DNA from: Bacillota bacterium
GTDB lineage: Bacteria; Bacillota; Clostridia; Acetivibrionales; DTU013
NCBI GenBank assembly: GCA_023439545.1
Contig: JAEXNT010000022.1
Location: 1-64,000, forward strand
Reading direction: 5' to 3'
Length of the DNA: 64,000 nt
Shown here: positions 1 to 7,877 of the stretch, one piece after another
How positions within the stretch are numbered: the first letter of the stretch is position 1
Layout of the letters: each line of letters begins with the position of its first letter
The notes under the pieces: generated by a model
The model's database searches: none
What the model was told of the DNA's origin: nothing
What the model saw: only the letters and a program-made list of their open reading frames with translations
Position numbers and translations under genes: made by a program

Positions 1-2
1 GT

Positions 3-845
3 ATGGACAAGTATCAGAGCCAGCTCGCGACGGGTAAAAAGATACAGGTCCCTTCGGATGACCCGGTCGTGGCTGCCAGGGCGCTCAAGCTGCGCACCAA
101 CGTGGCCGAGATACAGCAGTACCAGCGTAATTTGAAGGATGCTCAATCCTGGCTGGAAATCACAGAGTCGGCTCTGAGCGATATAGAGGATATATTCCAG
201 AGAGCCAAGGAGCTTGCAAATGGAAGCGACGGCGGAGAAAGTCCCGAGGATCTCCAGGCGACTGCCAAGGAGGTAGATCAGCTCAGGACACAGCTGGTAA
301 ACCTGGCCAATTCAACCTATGCGGGCAGGTATGTCTTTTCCGGATTCAAAACAGACTCAAAATTAATGAACGATGACGGAACGTTCAACATTAACGTAAG
401 CAACAACCTGGAAAGAATAAACTATGAAATAGGAGTAGGCGACGATATCAACATAAATGTCACGGGCGGAGATCTCTTCGCTGATGGCGCAGATGCCACC
501 GCCGGCGCGACGGGCAAGCTATACCGGGACATGACCGAATTTTACGACGCCCTGAATAGTGCCAACTATAATGATATCGCAGGTAAGATCGATGACTTCA
601 ACGAGGATATCAACAATATCCTCAGGGTCCGCGCCGATGTCGGTGCGCGTGTGAACAGGCTGGAACTGACCGCTAACAGGATGCAGAATGACAATACCAA
701 TTTTACAAAGCTAATGAGCGATAACGAAAATGTAGATATGACTGATACGATTATGAACCTGAAGAATGAGGAGAATGTTTACAGGGCTTCACTAGCGGGA
801 GGAGCCAGGATCATAATGCCGTCGCTTATAGATTTTCTTAAATAA
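3..845 (+). CDS. flgL: Flagellar hook-associated protein FlgL (HAP3), 5' truncated by window edge
   Basis: FlgL forms the second hook-filament junction ring between FlgK and the first flagellin subunits, outside the cell. The visible 280 residues begin with MDKYQSQLATGKK and PSDDPVVAARA, which in this family lie about 20 residues inside the protein. The true start is therefore upstream of the window and the ATG at base 3 is internal. The C-terminal end (NEENVYRASLAGGARIIMPS) is the conserved helix that packs in the D0 domain, as in flagellin. It is followed by yviE-like, fliW, csrA and flagellin genes, the same order as in Bacillus subtilis, so the identification is secure. Expression is probably SigD-dependent from an upstream promoter not seen here. 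Confidence 0.93.
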   Translation: MDKYQSQLATGKKIQVPSDDPVVAARALKLRTNVAEIQQYQRNLKDAQSWLEITESALSDIEDIFQRAKELANGSDGGESPEDLQATAKEVDQLRTQLVNLANSTYAGRYVFSGFKTDSKLMNDDGTFNINVSNNLERINYEIGVGDDININVTGGDLFADGADATAGATGKLYRDMTEFYDALNSANYNDIAGKIDDFNEDINNILRVRADVGARVNRLELTANRMQNDNTNFTKLMSDNENVDMTDTIMNLKNEENVYRASLAGGARIIMPSLIDFLK

Positions 846-889
846 CAAGGTTATTACTATAATTTGACCGAACCATGGATGGTAACGTT

Positions 890-1465
890 ATGTCACTGGA
901 GATAAGCCGCACGGATGCAAAACTGAATATAGAGACCACAAGGTCGGCGCTTTCGGTTCAGTCTCGTCAGGCTAAGCTGGATCTGAGTCATAAGGAAGCC
1001 AGGGTCGATGTGCATACTGAGCTTCCCAGGGTCGAGATCGATCAGTATGAATGCTTTGCAACGTCCGGATTGATGGGTCCTATCGATTTGACGCGCAGCG
1101 AAGCGCAAAGGGCTATGCAGCAAGCTTTAACCTATACGTCCAAGGTTGCTGCCGACGGTGACAGTATGGCGGCGATTGAAAATCCCAGCAGTCCTTTGCC
1201 CGATATAGTTGAAAGGGACGCTTATCCTGAACACGAATTCGGTCTCGATTATATGCCGAAAGCAAGACCGAAGATTACTGTAACGGGCGGGGTGCAGATA
1301 TCTTCAAGAAAAAACGGCGAAGGCGTAAGCAACGGTGTGGAGGGTACTATAACTCCGGGTGATATCAACATAAACTACACGCCGGGCCAGGTCAAAATCA
1401 GCGTGCAGCAGTATGCTTCGCTGAATATAAGGTATGTGCGTAATGGTTTTAGCGCATCCATATGA
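890..1465 (+). CDS. DUF6470 (YviE-like) flagellar-locus protein
   Basis: A 191-residue protein of unknown biochemical role, found between flgL and fliW as yviE is in Bacillus. It begins MSLEISRTDAKLNIETTRS, carries many short beta-strand-like repeats with the pattern hydrophobic-x-hydrophobic, and ends with a QYASLNIRYV segment typical of the family. No signal peptide or membrane segment is visible. An in-frame ATG exists 15 bases upstream (875), but neither start has a strong ribosome binding site. The family name is recalled from sequence style and gene order. Function beyond membership in the late flagellar operon is unknown. Confidence 0.75.
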   Translation: MSLEISRTDAKLNIETTRSALSVQSRQAKLDLSHKEARVDVHTELPRVEIDQYECFATSGLMGPIDLTRSEAQRAMQQALTYTSKVAADGDSMAAIENPSSPLPDIVERDAYPEHEFGLDYMPKARPKITVTGGVQISSRKNGEGVSNGVEGTITPGDININYTPGQVKISVQQYASLNIRYVRNGFSASI

Positions 1466-1487
1466 AAAAAATGGGGGAAAATGGAAA

Positions 1488-1985
1488 ATGATTCTGCAGA
1501 CTAAATACTTTGGAGAAATAGATGTCAGGGAAGACAGGGTGGTGCATTTCCAAAACGGCATACCAGGTTTCGAAGAGGTTAAAAAGTATATCCTCATAGA
1601 CAATGAAGAAGAGGGTTCTCCATTTAAGTGGTTGCAGGGAATCGAGGGAGTCAAGCCGGCATTTGTAATAATCGATCCATTTGCCGTAAAGAAGGATTAT
1701 GAGGTAAATCTGAGCAATGAGATAATGAAGGAGATGGATATCAAGGAAGCTGGCGAGGTCGCCGTCTATTGTATAGTGGTTGTTCCGGACGATATCAGCA
1801 AAATGACAATGAACCTTCAGGCTCCTTTGATTATAAATACCGCAAAGATGGCAGGGAGACAGCTTATCCTTGACACGGACAGGTATGGTGTGAGACACTA
1901 TATACTGGAAGAGCTCCAGGGACGGGAGGAAAGCGGGAATGCTCGTACTGACAAGGAAAAAGGACCAGTCCATAATAATAAATGA
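1488..1985 (+). CDS. fliW: Flagellar assembly factor FliW
   Basis: FliW is the cytoplasmic antagonist of CsrA. It binds either free flagellin or CsrA, so it releases CsrA repression of flagellin translation only when flagellin is exported. The 165-residue protein has the family hallmarks: an N-terminal TKYFGEIDV strand, FQNGIPGFEE, and the later LQAPLIINTAKMAGRQLIL segment. The start at 1488 is chosen because GGGGGAAA (1473-1480) sits just upstream; an open frame extends back to 1434 without such a site. Its end overlaps csrA by 47 bases, coupling the partners. The last residues (after about 150) are charged and probably disordered. Confidence 0.95.
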   Translation: MILQTKYFGEIDVREDRVVHFQNGIPGFEEVKKYILIDNEEEGSPFKWLQGIEGVKPAFVIIDPFAVKKDYEVNLSNEIMKEMDIKEAGEVAVYCIVVVPDDISKMTMNLQAPLIINTAKMAGRQLILDTDRYGVRHYILEELQGREESGNARTDKEKGPVHNNK

Positions 1986-2160
1986 AAATATCGAAGTCAC
2001 GATACTTGAGGTGCAGGGAGATCAGGTAAGGATCGGGATCAGCGCGCCCAAAAGCATATCAATTCACAGAAAGGAAGTCTTTCTGCAAATAGCCGATGAA
2101 AACAAAAAGGCGTCGGATATAAATCTCAAACTTGACCTGAACAATATTTTTAGAAAATAA
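1939..2160 (+). CDS. csrA: Carbon storage regulator CsrA (translational repressor of flagellin)
   Basis: CsrA is a small dimeric RNA-binding protein that recognises GGA in hairpin loops and blocks ribosome binding. The 73-residue product starts MLVLTRKKDQSIIINENIE and contains VRIGISAPKSISIHRKEV, which are the beta-strands that form the RNA-binding face. The ribosome binding site GGGAGGAAA lies inside the 3' end of fliW, with which it overlaps by 47 bases. The flagellin gene immediately downstream has a leader with a GGA-loop hairpin and a GGAGG ribosome binding site, the expected target. The C-terminal extension (LNLDLNNIFRK-like tail) is normal for Gram-positive CsrA. Confidence 0.96.
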   Translation: MLVLTRKKDQSIIINENIEVTILEVQGDQVRIGISAPKSISIHRKEVFLQIADENKKASDINLKLDLNNIFRK

Positions 2161-2178
2161 ATTTTCTTAATAAATCGC

Positions 2179-2205
2179 TAAAGTAAAATCAAAAACCGCC
2201 GATAT
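2179..2205 (+). promoter_or_regulatory. SigD (sigma-28) promoter for flagellin
   Basis: TAAA at 2179-2182, a 15-base spacer, then GCCGATAT at 2198-2205. This matches the flagellar sigma-28/SigD consensus exactly in both boxes and spacing. It lies about 140 bases upstream of the flagellin start, so the transcript has a long leader. Confidence 0.9.
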
Positions 2206-2279
2206 ATTTAACAAGAGAAGTCGCTTTACCGGAATTGAAGCGCGCGTCAACGAAAGTGAAGTAACTTTTCAAAATAGGA

Positions 2280-2340
2280 GCCGGCCTATCCGGCAAGCAA
2301 TCGGGAAAGGATTCCCGGTTACAAATTTCAAGGAGGATAA
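2280..2340 (+). promoter_or_regulatory. Flagellin mRNA leader with CsrA-type hairpins
   Basis: Two hairpins precede the flagellin start codon. The first is GCCGG-CCTAT-CCGGC (2280-2294). The second has arms CGGGAA (2302-2307) and TTCCCG (2312-2317) and presents AGGA in a four-base loop, extendable by three more pairs. The ribosome binding site AAGGAGG (2330-2336) supplies a second GGA. A loop GGA plus a GGA in the ribosome binding site is the arrangement by which CsrA represses hag in Bacillus subtilis, so translational control by the adjacent csrA/fliW pair is the likely role. Confidence 0.7.
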
Positions 2341-2345
2341 ATTCT

Positions 2346-3128
2346 ATGATTATTAACAACAACATTCCGGCAATGAACACCCGTAACCAGTTGTACAACA
2401 CCAACGCTGCTGCTGCAAAATCAATGGAAAAGCTGTCATCCGGTAAAAGAATAAATCGTGCTGCAGATGACGCCGCCGGCTTGTCGATTTCCGAAAAAAT
2501 GAGAGGCCAGATCAGAGGTTTGACCCAGGCCACAAGGAATGCTCAGGATGGCGTTTCCTACATACAGACCGCTGAAGGCGCGCTGGATGAAGTATCGAAC
2601 ATGCTCGGAAGGCTGAAGGAACTGGCAGTACAGAAGGCAAACGGAACCTACAACAGCGACGATATCGACAATATGGAATTGGAAATGAATGCCCTCCATG
2701 ACGAGATTGGTAATGTCTTTGACAATACCAAATTCAATGGTAAGGAAGTACTTACTACGGCAGCAACAATCGTAATATCCGATTCCGAAAACGTAAATCT
2801 TGCTATCACCGCAGTTTCCGCTACCCAGGTAACTGATATTAAGGCTGTAGGCAGCGGTTCAACGGTATCCGATATCGAAACCGCCATCAACTATGTTAAC
2901 TCTGCAAGAGCTACTTACGGTGCTCTCCAGAACAGACTTGAAAGCACGATCAGAAACCTTAAGACAACTACGGAAAACCTGCAGGCATCCGAATCCCGTA
3001 TCAGAGATACAGATATGGCATCAGAGATGTCGACCTTCACGAAGAACAACATCCTGGTTCAGGCGGGTACTGCAATGCTGGCTCAGGCCAATCAGCAGCC
3101 GCAGAATGTTTTGTCACTTTTGAGGTAA
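2346..3128 (+). CDS. hag: Flagellin (filament subunit)
   Basis: Structural subunit of the flagellar filament, exported by the flagellar type III apparatus. At 260 residues it is a short flagellin: the N-terminal D0/D1 part (MIINNNIPAMNTRNQ, SSGKRINRAADDAAGLS, MLGRLKELAVQ) runs to about residue 135 and the C-terminal D1/D0 part (ESRIRDTDMASEMSTFTKNN, ending NVLSLLR) begins near 175, leaving only about 40 residues of variable surface. A strong ribosome binding site AAGGAGGATAA lies upstream. The following glycosylation island implies that the few surface Ser/Thr residues carry glycans. Transcription is from the SigD promoter at 2179 and ends at the hairpin at 3145. Confidence 0.98.
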   Translation: MIINNNIPAMNTRNQLYNTNAAAAKSMEKLSSGKRINRAADDAAGLSISEKMRGQIRGLTQATRNAQDGVSYIQTAEGALDEVSNMLGRLKELAVQKANGTYNSDDIDNMELEMNALHDEIGNVFDNTKFNGKEVLTTAATIVISDSENVNLAITAVSATQVTDIKAVGSGSTVSDIETAINYVNSARATYGALQNRLESTIRNLKTTTENLQASESRIRDTDMASEMSTFTKNNILVQAGTAMLAQANQQPQNVLSLLR

Positions 3129-3144
3129 TGATAGTAAAATCCCG

Positions 3145-3174
3145 AAAGAGGCTCTGGATTACCAGGGCCTCTTT
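3145..3174 (+). terminator. Intrinsic terminator after flagellin
   Basis: AAAGAGGC (3145-3152) pairs with GCCTCTTT (3167-3174), and inside it CTGG pairs with CCAG around an ATTA loop. The stem is long and stable; the following sequence is AT-rich (AATTATAATAT) rather than a pure T run. It separates flagellin from the glycosylation genes and may act as a partial terminator. Confidence 0.75.
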
Positions 3175-3205
3175 AATTATAATATAGTTGTTGGGAGGAT
3201 TATAT

Positions 3206-3541
3206 ATGGATACGAATATGGAAGAGCTTGCAAATACAATGCAGGAATTACTTATTAATATCTGTGGCCGGATTGAAGATATCAGTAACAGATTTAAATC
3301 GGAAAACATTTTCGAAAGCGACAGGGTAGCCAACCTTCTGGATGACCTTACCGCTTTGGCGGAAGCTACCCCGATATTCGAAAATCATTATAAGGAAATT
3401 GAATTTTCAGAATTATCTGAAAAGATCAGCATGATGAACGATGCACTGGTACAGAATGATCTTTCTCTCTTCATCGATATAATTCAATTTGAACTCAATG
3501 ATATGTTAAAGTACTGGAAGGGAATCCTAGCTAAAGATTAA
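3206..3541 (+). CDS. Small helical protein of unknown function between flagellin and glycosyltransferase
   Basis: A 111-residue acidic protein, predicted by eye to be almost all alpha-helix, with no signal peptide, membrane segment or cysteine motif apart from one Cys near residue 19. It begins MDTNMEELANTMQELL and ends in a helix containing FELNDMLKYWKGIL. The start at 3206 is chosen for the ribosome binding site GGGAGG at 3193-3198; an upstream TTG frame is not supported. It lies 14 bases before a TPR-glycosyltransferase and is probably cotranscribed with it. A chaperone or adaptor presenting flagellin to the glycosyltransferase is possible from position alone. Not recognised as a named family. 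Confidence 0.7.
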   Translation: MDTNMEELANTMQELLINICGRIEDISNRFKSENIFESDRVANLLDDLTALAEATPIFENHYKEIEFSELSEKISMMNDALVQNDLSLFIDIIQFELNDMLKYWKGILAKD

Positions 3542-3555
3542 AGAGGATATCGTTA

Positions 3556-5496
3556 ATGAACAATTCGATAAAGCTAAGTATCTGTATGATGGTAAAGGAT
3601 GAAGAAAAAAACCTGCAACGGTGTCTGGATGCTTTGAAACCTTTATTGGAGAAGCCTGACATCGAATTGATCATTGTTGATACAGGCTCAAAGGACAATA
3701 CTGTCGAAATTGCTTCCAGGTATACGGCAAGAGTCTATTTCCATGAGTGGAAGAACAATTTCTCCGGTATGAGAAATATTACGATCTCGTATGCAAAGGG
3801 TTACCGCATTTTCATACTTGATGCGGATGAAGTGCTTCTAGATGCGGATAAGCTTTATGAGATAGTGTCCGACAAAAACCTGATGCATGCGAATACTCTG
3901 GTATTGAAAATAAAGAACCTGTCCGATGTACAGGGAGTTTATACTATACTGCCCCAGGAACGGATCTTCCGAAATGACGGCGAATTCAGGTATGACGGCT
4001 CGGTACACAACCAACCCATATATAAGGCGCCGGTTCTTAAGACAGATATCTGTCTGGAGCATTATGGGTATATGTTTAAGGATCCGGAGCTGAAGGAAAG
4101 AAAATTTAAACGCACAGGTACAATCCTTAAGAAAGAACTCGAAAAAAATCCTACCAGCATATATTACAGATATCAATTGGCTAAAAGCTATGATGCACAC
4201 GGTGACTACAGAGAAGCGCTGGAGGAAATCCGGAAGGTCTATAAGCTCATTGAGAACGAAAAAAAGAGAAGGTTTTTTGTTTTTGGCAGCTATGCCATGA
4301 TTTGCATGAGAAACAACGAGTACGAAGAAGCGGTGGCAGTCTGCAGGGAAGGGCTTGATATCGAGACTGACTATCTGGATCTGTATTATTTCATGGCGGA
4401 ATCCCAGAAAAATCTCGGCAGACGTCAGGAAGCATTTGCATCTTATCAAACCTATCTGGAGTACCTGGAAAAATACGATCAGTTGCCGATAGCAGCCAAC
4501 AGAGCGGTTGAAATGTTCAGCATCAACGATACCTTTTGCGATGTCGCGCTTATAAATATTATCAGCGAACTGTTCAAGCAAAACCGCTATGGCGACGCCA
4601 GGGTTTACATCCAGAAATTACATGATGAGAAGAAAAAATCGGATTACCTGTTTTTACTGCATTTGAAGCTGAAAGAATTCAACGAATTAAAAGCCTTATA
4701 TGTTAATAATCTCAATGACAGAAATACGATCAACAAATTCGAGACAACAATCGAGGACGAGAAAGGCAATTTTAATGCTGAAAGTAAAAAAGAAATAGAA
4801 AGAATATTTTGTAGTGATGAAGATACTTATTCACTGCTGAATAAGATCAGGATATCAGAGGAGGATAATAAGGAACCGCTTATATCCAAAGTCCTTACGC
4901 AGGCTAATCTTAATGAATTGCCGGATTTTTACGCCGACATGTTCCTGTCGCTTGATAAAAAGCCGCAGCAACTGTTTTCTCATTTAAAACATTTACAGAA
5001 AAGAAAGATTCGCGGATATACAAAAAGGCTTATCGATACAAAAAGTGAACTGAAAGCCGTTTTTGAGACTTACCTGTTGCAGTCGGATATCAGAGAAAGC
5101 GATATAAACGGATTGAGGCTCTATATAGGAATTGCTTATGTTATGCTATATGAAGCAGCAAGTACCGTAGATAAGGTTTTAAGAAATATTCCCGAACCAT
5201 ATCCGGCGATATTCAATAAATACCTTGAATACGGAGCGAAATATTCATTCGCATTATATAAAACCGAGCGACTCAGGTTATATTATGATATTCTGGAAGA
5301 TATGGAGGATAGATTTTTTATTGCTATGGCATATGCAAGGGAGTCTGTAGACAGATCTGATTATAAATCTGCCATAAGATATTTTAAGGAAGCATTAAAT
5401 TTTAATCAATATATGGCATGCTATATGGAGCAGTATAGGGAAGATTTGTTCAAGGGCTTCGATACGGCGGACTTAGGGAGAGAAACCGATGAATAA
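3556..5496 (+). CDS. Family 2 glycosyltransferase with TPR repeats (flagellin glycosylation)
   Basis: A 646-residue protein with an N-terminal GT-A fold glycosyltransferase of family 2: SICMMVKDEEKNLQRCL at residues 7-23, IVDTGSKDN near 40, and ILDADEVLL near 93 carrying the metal-binding Asp triad. Residues about 190-320 hold tetratricopeptide-like helices (YYRYQLAKSYDAHGDYREAL, YYFMAESQKNLGRRQEAFAS). The remaining half is helical and charged, with a final TPR-like repeat (DYKSAIRYFKEALNFN). TPR-linked GT2 enzymes commonly glycosylate proteins, and the flagellin gene is immediately upstream, so the likely substrate is flagellin. Stop overlaps the next gene by 8 bases. Donor sugar cannot be read from the sequence. 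Confidence 0.85.
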   Translation: MNNSIKLSICMMVKDEEKNLQRCLDALKPLLEKPDIELIIVDTGSKDNTVEIASRYTARVYFHEWKNNFSGMRNITISYAKGYRIFILDADEVLLDADKLYEIVSDKNLMHANTLVLKIKNLSDVQGVYTILPQERIFRNDGEFRYDGSVHNQPIYKAPVLKTDICLEHYGYMFKDPELKERKFKRTGTILKKELEKNPTSIYYRYQLAKSYDAHGDYREALEEIRKVYKLIENEKKRRFFVFGSYAMICMRNNEYEEAVAVCREGLDIETDYLDLYYFMAESQKNLGRRQEAFASYQTYLEYLEKYDQLPIAANRAVEMFSINDTFCDVALINIISELFKQNRYGDARVYIQKLHDEKKKSDYLFLLHLKLKEFNELKALYVNNLNDRNTINKFETTIEDEKGNFNAESKKEIERIFCSDEDTYSLLNKIRISEEDNKEPLISKVLTQANLNELPDFYADMFLSLDKKPQQLFSHLKHLQKRKIRGYTKRLIDTKSELKAVFETYLLQSDIRESDINGLRLYIGIAYVMLYEAASTVDKVLRNIPEPYPAIFNKYLEYGAKYSFALYKTERLRLYYDILEDMEDRFFIAMAYARESVDRSDYKSAIRYFKEALNFNQYMACYMEQYREDLFKGFDTADLGRETDE

Positions 5497-7861
5497 TCCC
5501 GAGTTGTTGGATAGAATTAATTCAATTAAAGCGAAAATAGAAGCATTCATTGGAAAAGGTTATATTGCTGAAGCCGATAATCTTTTGGAGCAATTGTATG
5601 AGAAGATGCCCGGAGATCCGGAGGTTTGTTCAATGCGAGCTGTTACCCGCATAATCGGAGGTAAGCTCGATGAGGCTGAAGCTATTGTTAAAGAAGGCCT
5701 AAGGCAGGATTCGGTTCATTTCGATTTACTGTTTAATCTTGGGTATATCAGGGAACAGCAAGGTTTGGACCAGGAAGCGGCGGACTTGTATTGCAAGTCG
5801 GATACTATAGCTTCGACATCTGAACAAAAACAAAATGTAGACATAGCCTTAAATAGACTGAAATCAGTCAATTCTGAGATTTCGTATAACAATAAACCTA
5901 AAATTGTTTTCTTCGTAAAAAAAGGCTTGGATAGTTTTCTTGGTGATATTATAGATAATTTGGAAAAGAGTTATTGGACAAGAAAAATTATCGTCAATGA
6001 TCTTAAGCAAATAGATAAAGGGATGGAATGGGCGGATATTTGCTGGTTCGAGTGGTGCGACGAGCTTGTTGCATATGGAAGCAAACTTCCGTTAGCCGGA
6101 CAAAGGAATTTAATCTGCAGATTACACAGATATGAAGTTTTCACTGACATCCCCAATAAAGTCAATTGGCAAAACATAAAATCACTGATTATTGTAACGG
6201 CCAATCTCAAATTACTGCTTGATGCCAGATTCCCGGGTTTATTTGACGAGGTAAATATCGAGGTAGTAAAAAACGGGGTTGATGTAAACAGATATCAATT
6301 TAAAAGGCGGTCAGGTGGTTTCAATTTAGCTGCAATCGGTTATTTGCATTCAAGAAAGAACCCCGCTTTTTTGCTCCAGATAATTAAAAAGTTAGTAGAT
6401 ATCGATAATAGGTATAAATTGTATGTAGCCGGAGAGTTTCAGGAAGAGACCGTTAAGCTATATTGGGATTATCAAATTTCAAGAATGAGCTTGCAAAACA
6501 ATGTTGTTTTTAATGGTTGGGAGAATAATGTCAGTTCCTGGTTGGAAGACAAAAACTATCTTATTTCTGCAAGTATTCATGAAAGTTTTGGATATGGGAT
6601 TGCCGAAGCAATGGCGAGTGGCATAAAACCTGTTATCCACGACTTTTTATTTGCAAATGATATCTGGGACGAAAAATATCTATACAATACCATTGATGAA
6701 GCTGTAGAAATGATCAGATCCCGGGACTATAATTCGGACAAATACAGAGATTTCATCAAGAATTATTATTCTTTGGATATGCAGATTTCTAAAGTAAAAA
6801 GCTTATTGGATAAAGTCTTCCCATTGAAAACGATTTTCGGAAGGGTGAAAGATATTATAGAGCGTAGGGAAAAACCGGAGGACCTATCCATTCAAGACCT
6901 TACGATATTAGCACCCTGCTATAATCGTGCAGCAATGGTTAAGGGAGACTTCGATAAAGGCTTTAATTTCCCATTACAAGCTAAGCTGTTAGTCGATGAT
7001 TTTTCAGATGCAGAAAATAGAAAAATTCTCAGGAGTCTTCTTGATCATAGTGAGTGTTATGGAAGAACTGACATTATATTCCATGACAAAAACCTGGGGG
7101 TGGCCGCTGCTTTTAAAACTGGAGTACAAGCGGTTACTACCAAATATATTCTGTGCAAGGGTGATGATGACATACTGCTCGGAAGCGGGTCATATGAAGA
7201 TGTGAAGGAAACAGTATTGTGTATAGGCATTGATGTAGCGTTTATTACTCCGAGATATATAATCAATTACGCAGAAAATAATGAATTAAGTATAGGGTAT
7301 GATAGGATAGGTTTTGATAATAAATATGCCTCCGATATACTAAGAGTTTTGTTTCTGCAAGGGGAATTATATTGTATTAGTGCAGGAGCGATATTTTCGA
7401 AGGCAGATTTGCTGGGATGCTTGCCAGAAGATATATTCAAGGTGTCCGAGGATTATGTTGCAACAACAAGAATTCTGGATATGTATAAAAACCTGAAGGT
7501 TAGAGTTACTGAAGAATATACGTATTTAAGGAGAGTTTCTGACAACTCATTAAGCCGGACTGTAAACGAAACCAAACTGGCGCTCAATTTGTTTTCAATG
7601 ATGATTTCAGGGTTTTATTGCTTAAAGCACGGTCTTGTTAATGAGAGCGTCTTTGCCGATACATTTATTAAGAGGGAAGAGCTTTTAGGCAAGCTTTATA
7701 ATTTTAGAGCAGGCTTGGCGAATATGATCATTGACTATTCTTTTGGGAGTTTGAAATTTGAGGCTTTTGTACTGGACTTAAGGACCTGGGGAATAGAAGT
7801 ACATAACATAGACGAGTTACCCAAGGAAATAGTGGAGTTACCTAAGCTGTTAACTATTTAA
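5489..7861 (+). CDS. Multidomain TPR-GT4-GT2 glycosyltransferase
   Basis: A 790-residue protein with three parts. Residues 1-135 form TPR-like helices (AEADNLLEQLYEKMPGDPE). Residues about 140-450 resemble a GT-B family 4 transferase, with GYLHSRKNPAFLLQIIKKL and the donor-binding ESFGYGIAEAMASG near 364. From about 468 a second GT-A domain begins (LTILAPCYNRAAMV, LLVDDFSD, NLGVAAAFKTGV, and KGDDDILL as the DxD-like motif). One polypeptide could therefore add two successive sugars. It overlaps the previous transferase by 8 bases and precedes sugar-biosynthesis genes. The gene is AT-richer than the flagellar genes around it, which hints at horizontal acquisition. Substrate flagellin is inferred from context. 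Confidence 0.82.
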   Translation: MNNPELLDRINSIKAKIEAFIGKGYIAEADNLLEQLYEKMPGDPEVCSMRAVTRIIGGKLDEAEAIVKEGLRQDSVHFDLLFNLGYIREQQGLDQEAADLYCKSDTIASTSEQKQNVDIALNRLKSVNSEISYNNKPKIVFFVKKGLDSFLGDIIDNLEKSYWTRKIIVNDLKQIDKGMEWADICWFEWCDELVAYGSKLPLAGQRNLICRLHRYEVFTDIPNKVNWQNIKSLIIVTANLKLLLDARFPGLFDEVNIEVVKNGVDVNRYQFKRRSGGFNLAAIGYLHSRKNPAFLLQIIKKLVDIDNRYKLYVAGEFQEETVKLYWDYQISRMSLQNNVVFNGWENNVSSWLEDKNYLISASIHESFGYGIAEAMASGIKPVIHDFLFANDIWDEKYLYNTIDEAVEMIRSRDYNSDKYRDFIKNYYSLDMQISKVKSLLDKVFPLKTIFGRVKDIIERREKPEDLSIQDLTILAPCYNRAAMVKGDFDKGFNFPLQAKLLVDDFSDAENRKILRSLLDHSECYGRTDIIFHDKNLGVAAAFKTGVQAVTTKYILCKGDDDILLGSGSYEDVKETVLCIGIDVAFITPRYIINYAENNELSIGYDRIGFDNKYASDILRVLFLQGELYCISAGAIFSKADLLGCLPEDIFKVSEDYVATTRILDMYKNLKVRVTEEYTYLRRVSDNSLSRTVNETKLALNLFSMMISGFYCLKHGLVNESVFADTFIKREELLGKLYNFRAGLANMIIDYSFGSLKFEAFVLDLRTWGIEVHNIDELPKEIVELPKLLTI

Positions 7862-7877
7862 TTTTAGGGGAATGGAT

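Noticed and set aside
1449..2000. 183-codon open frame on the minus strand opposite fliW and csrA
   Set aside because: It mirrors strongly supported genes, has no ribosome binding site and no family features.
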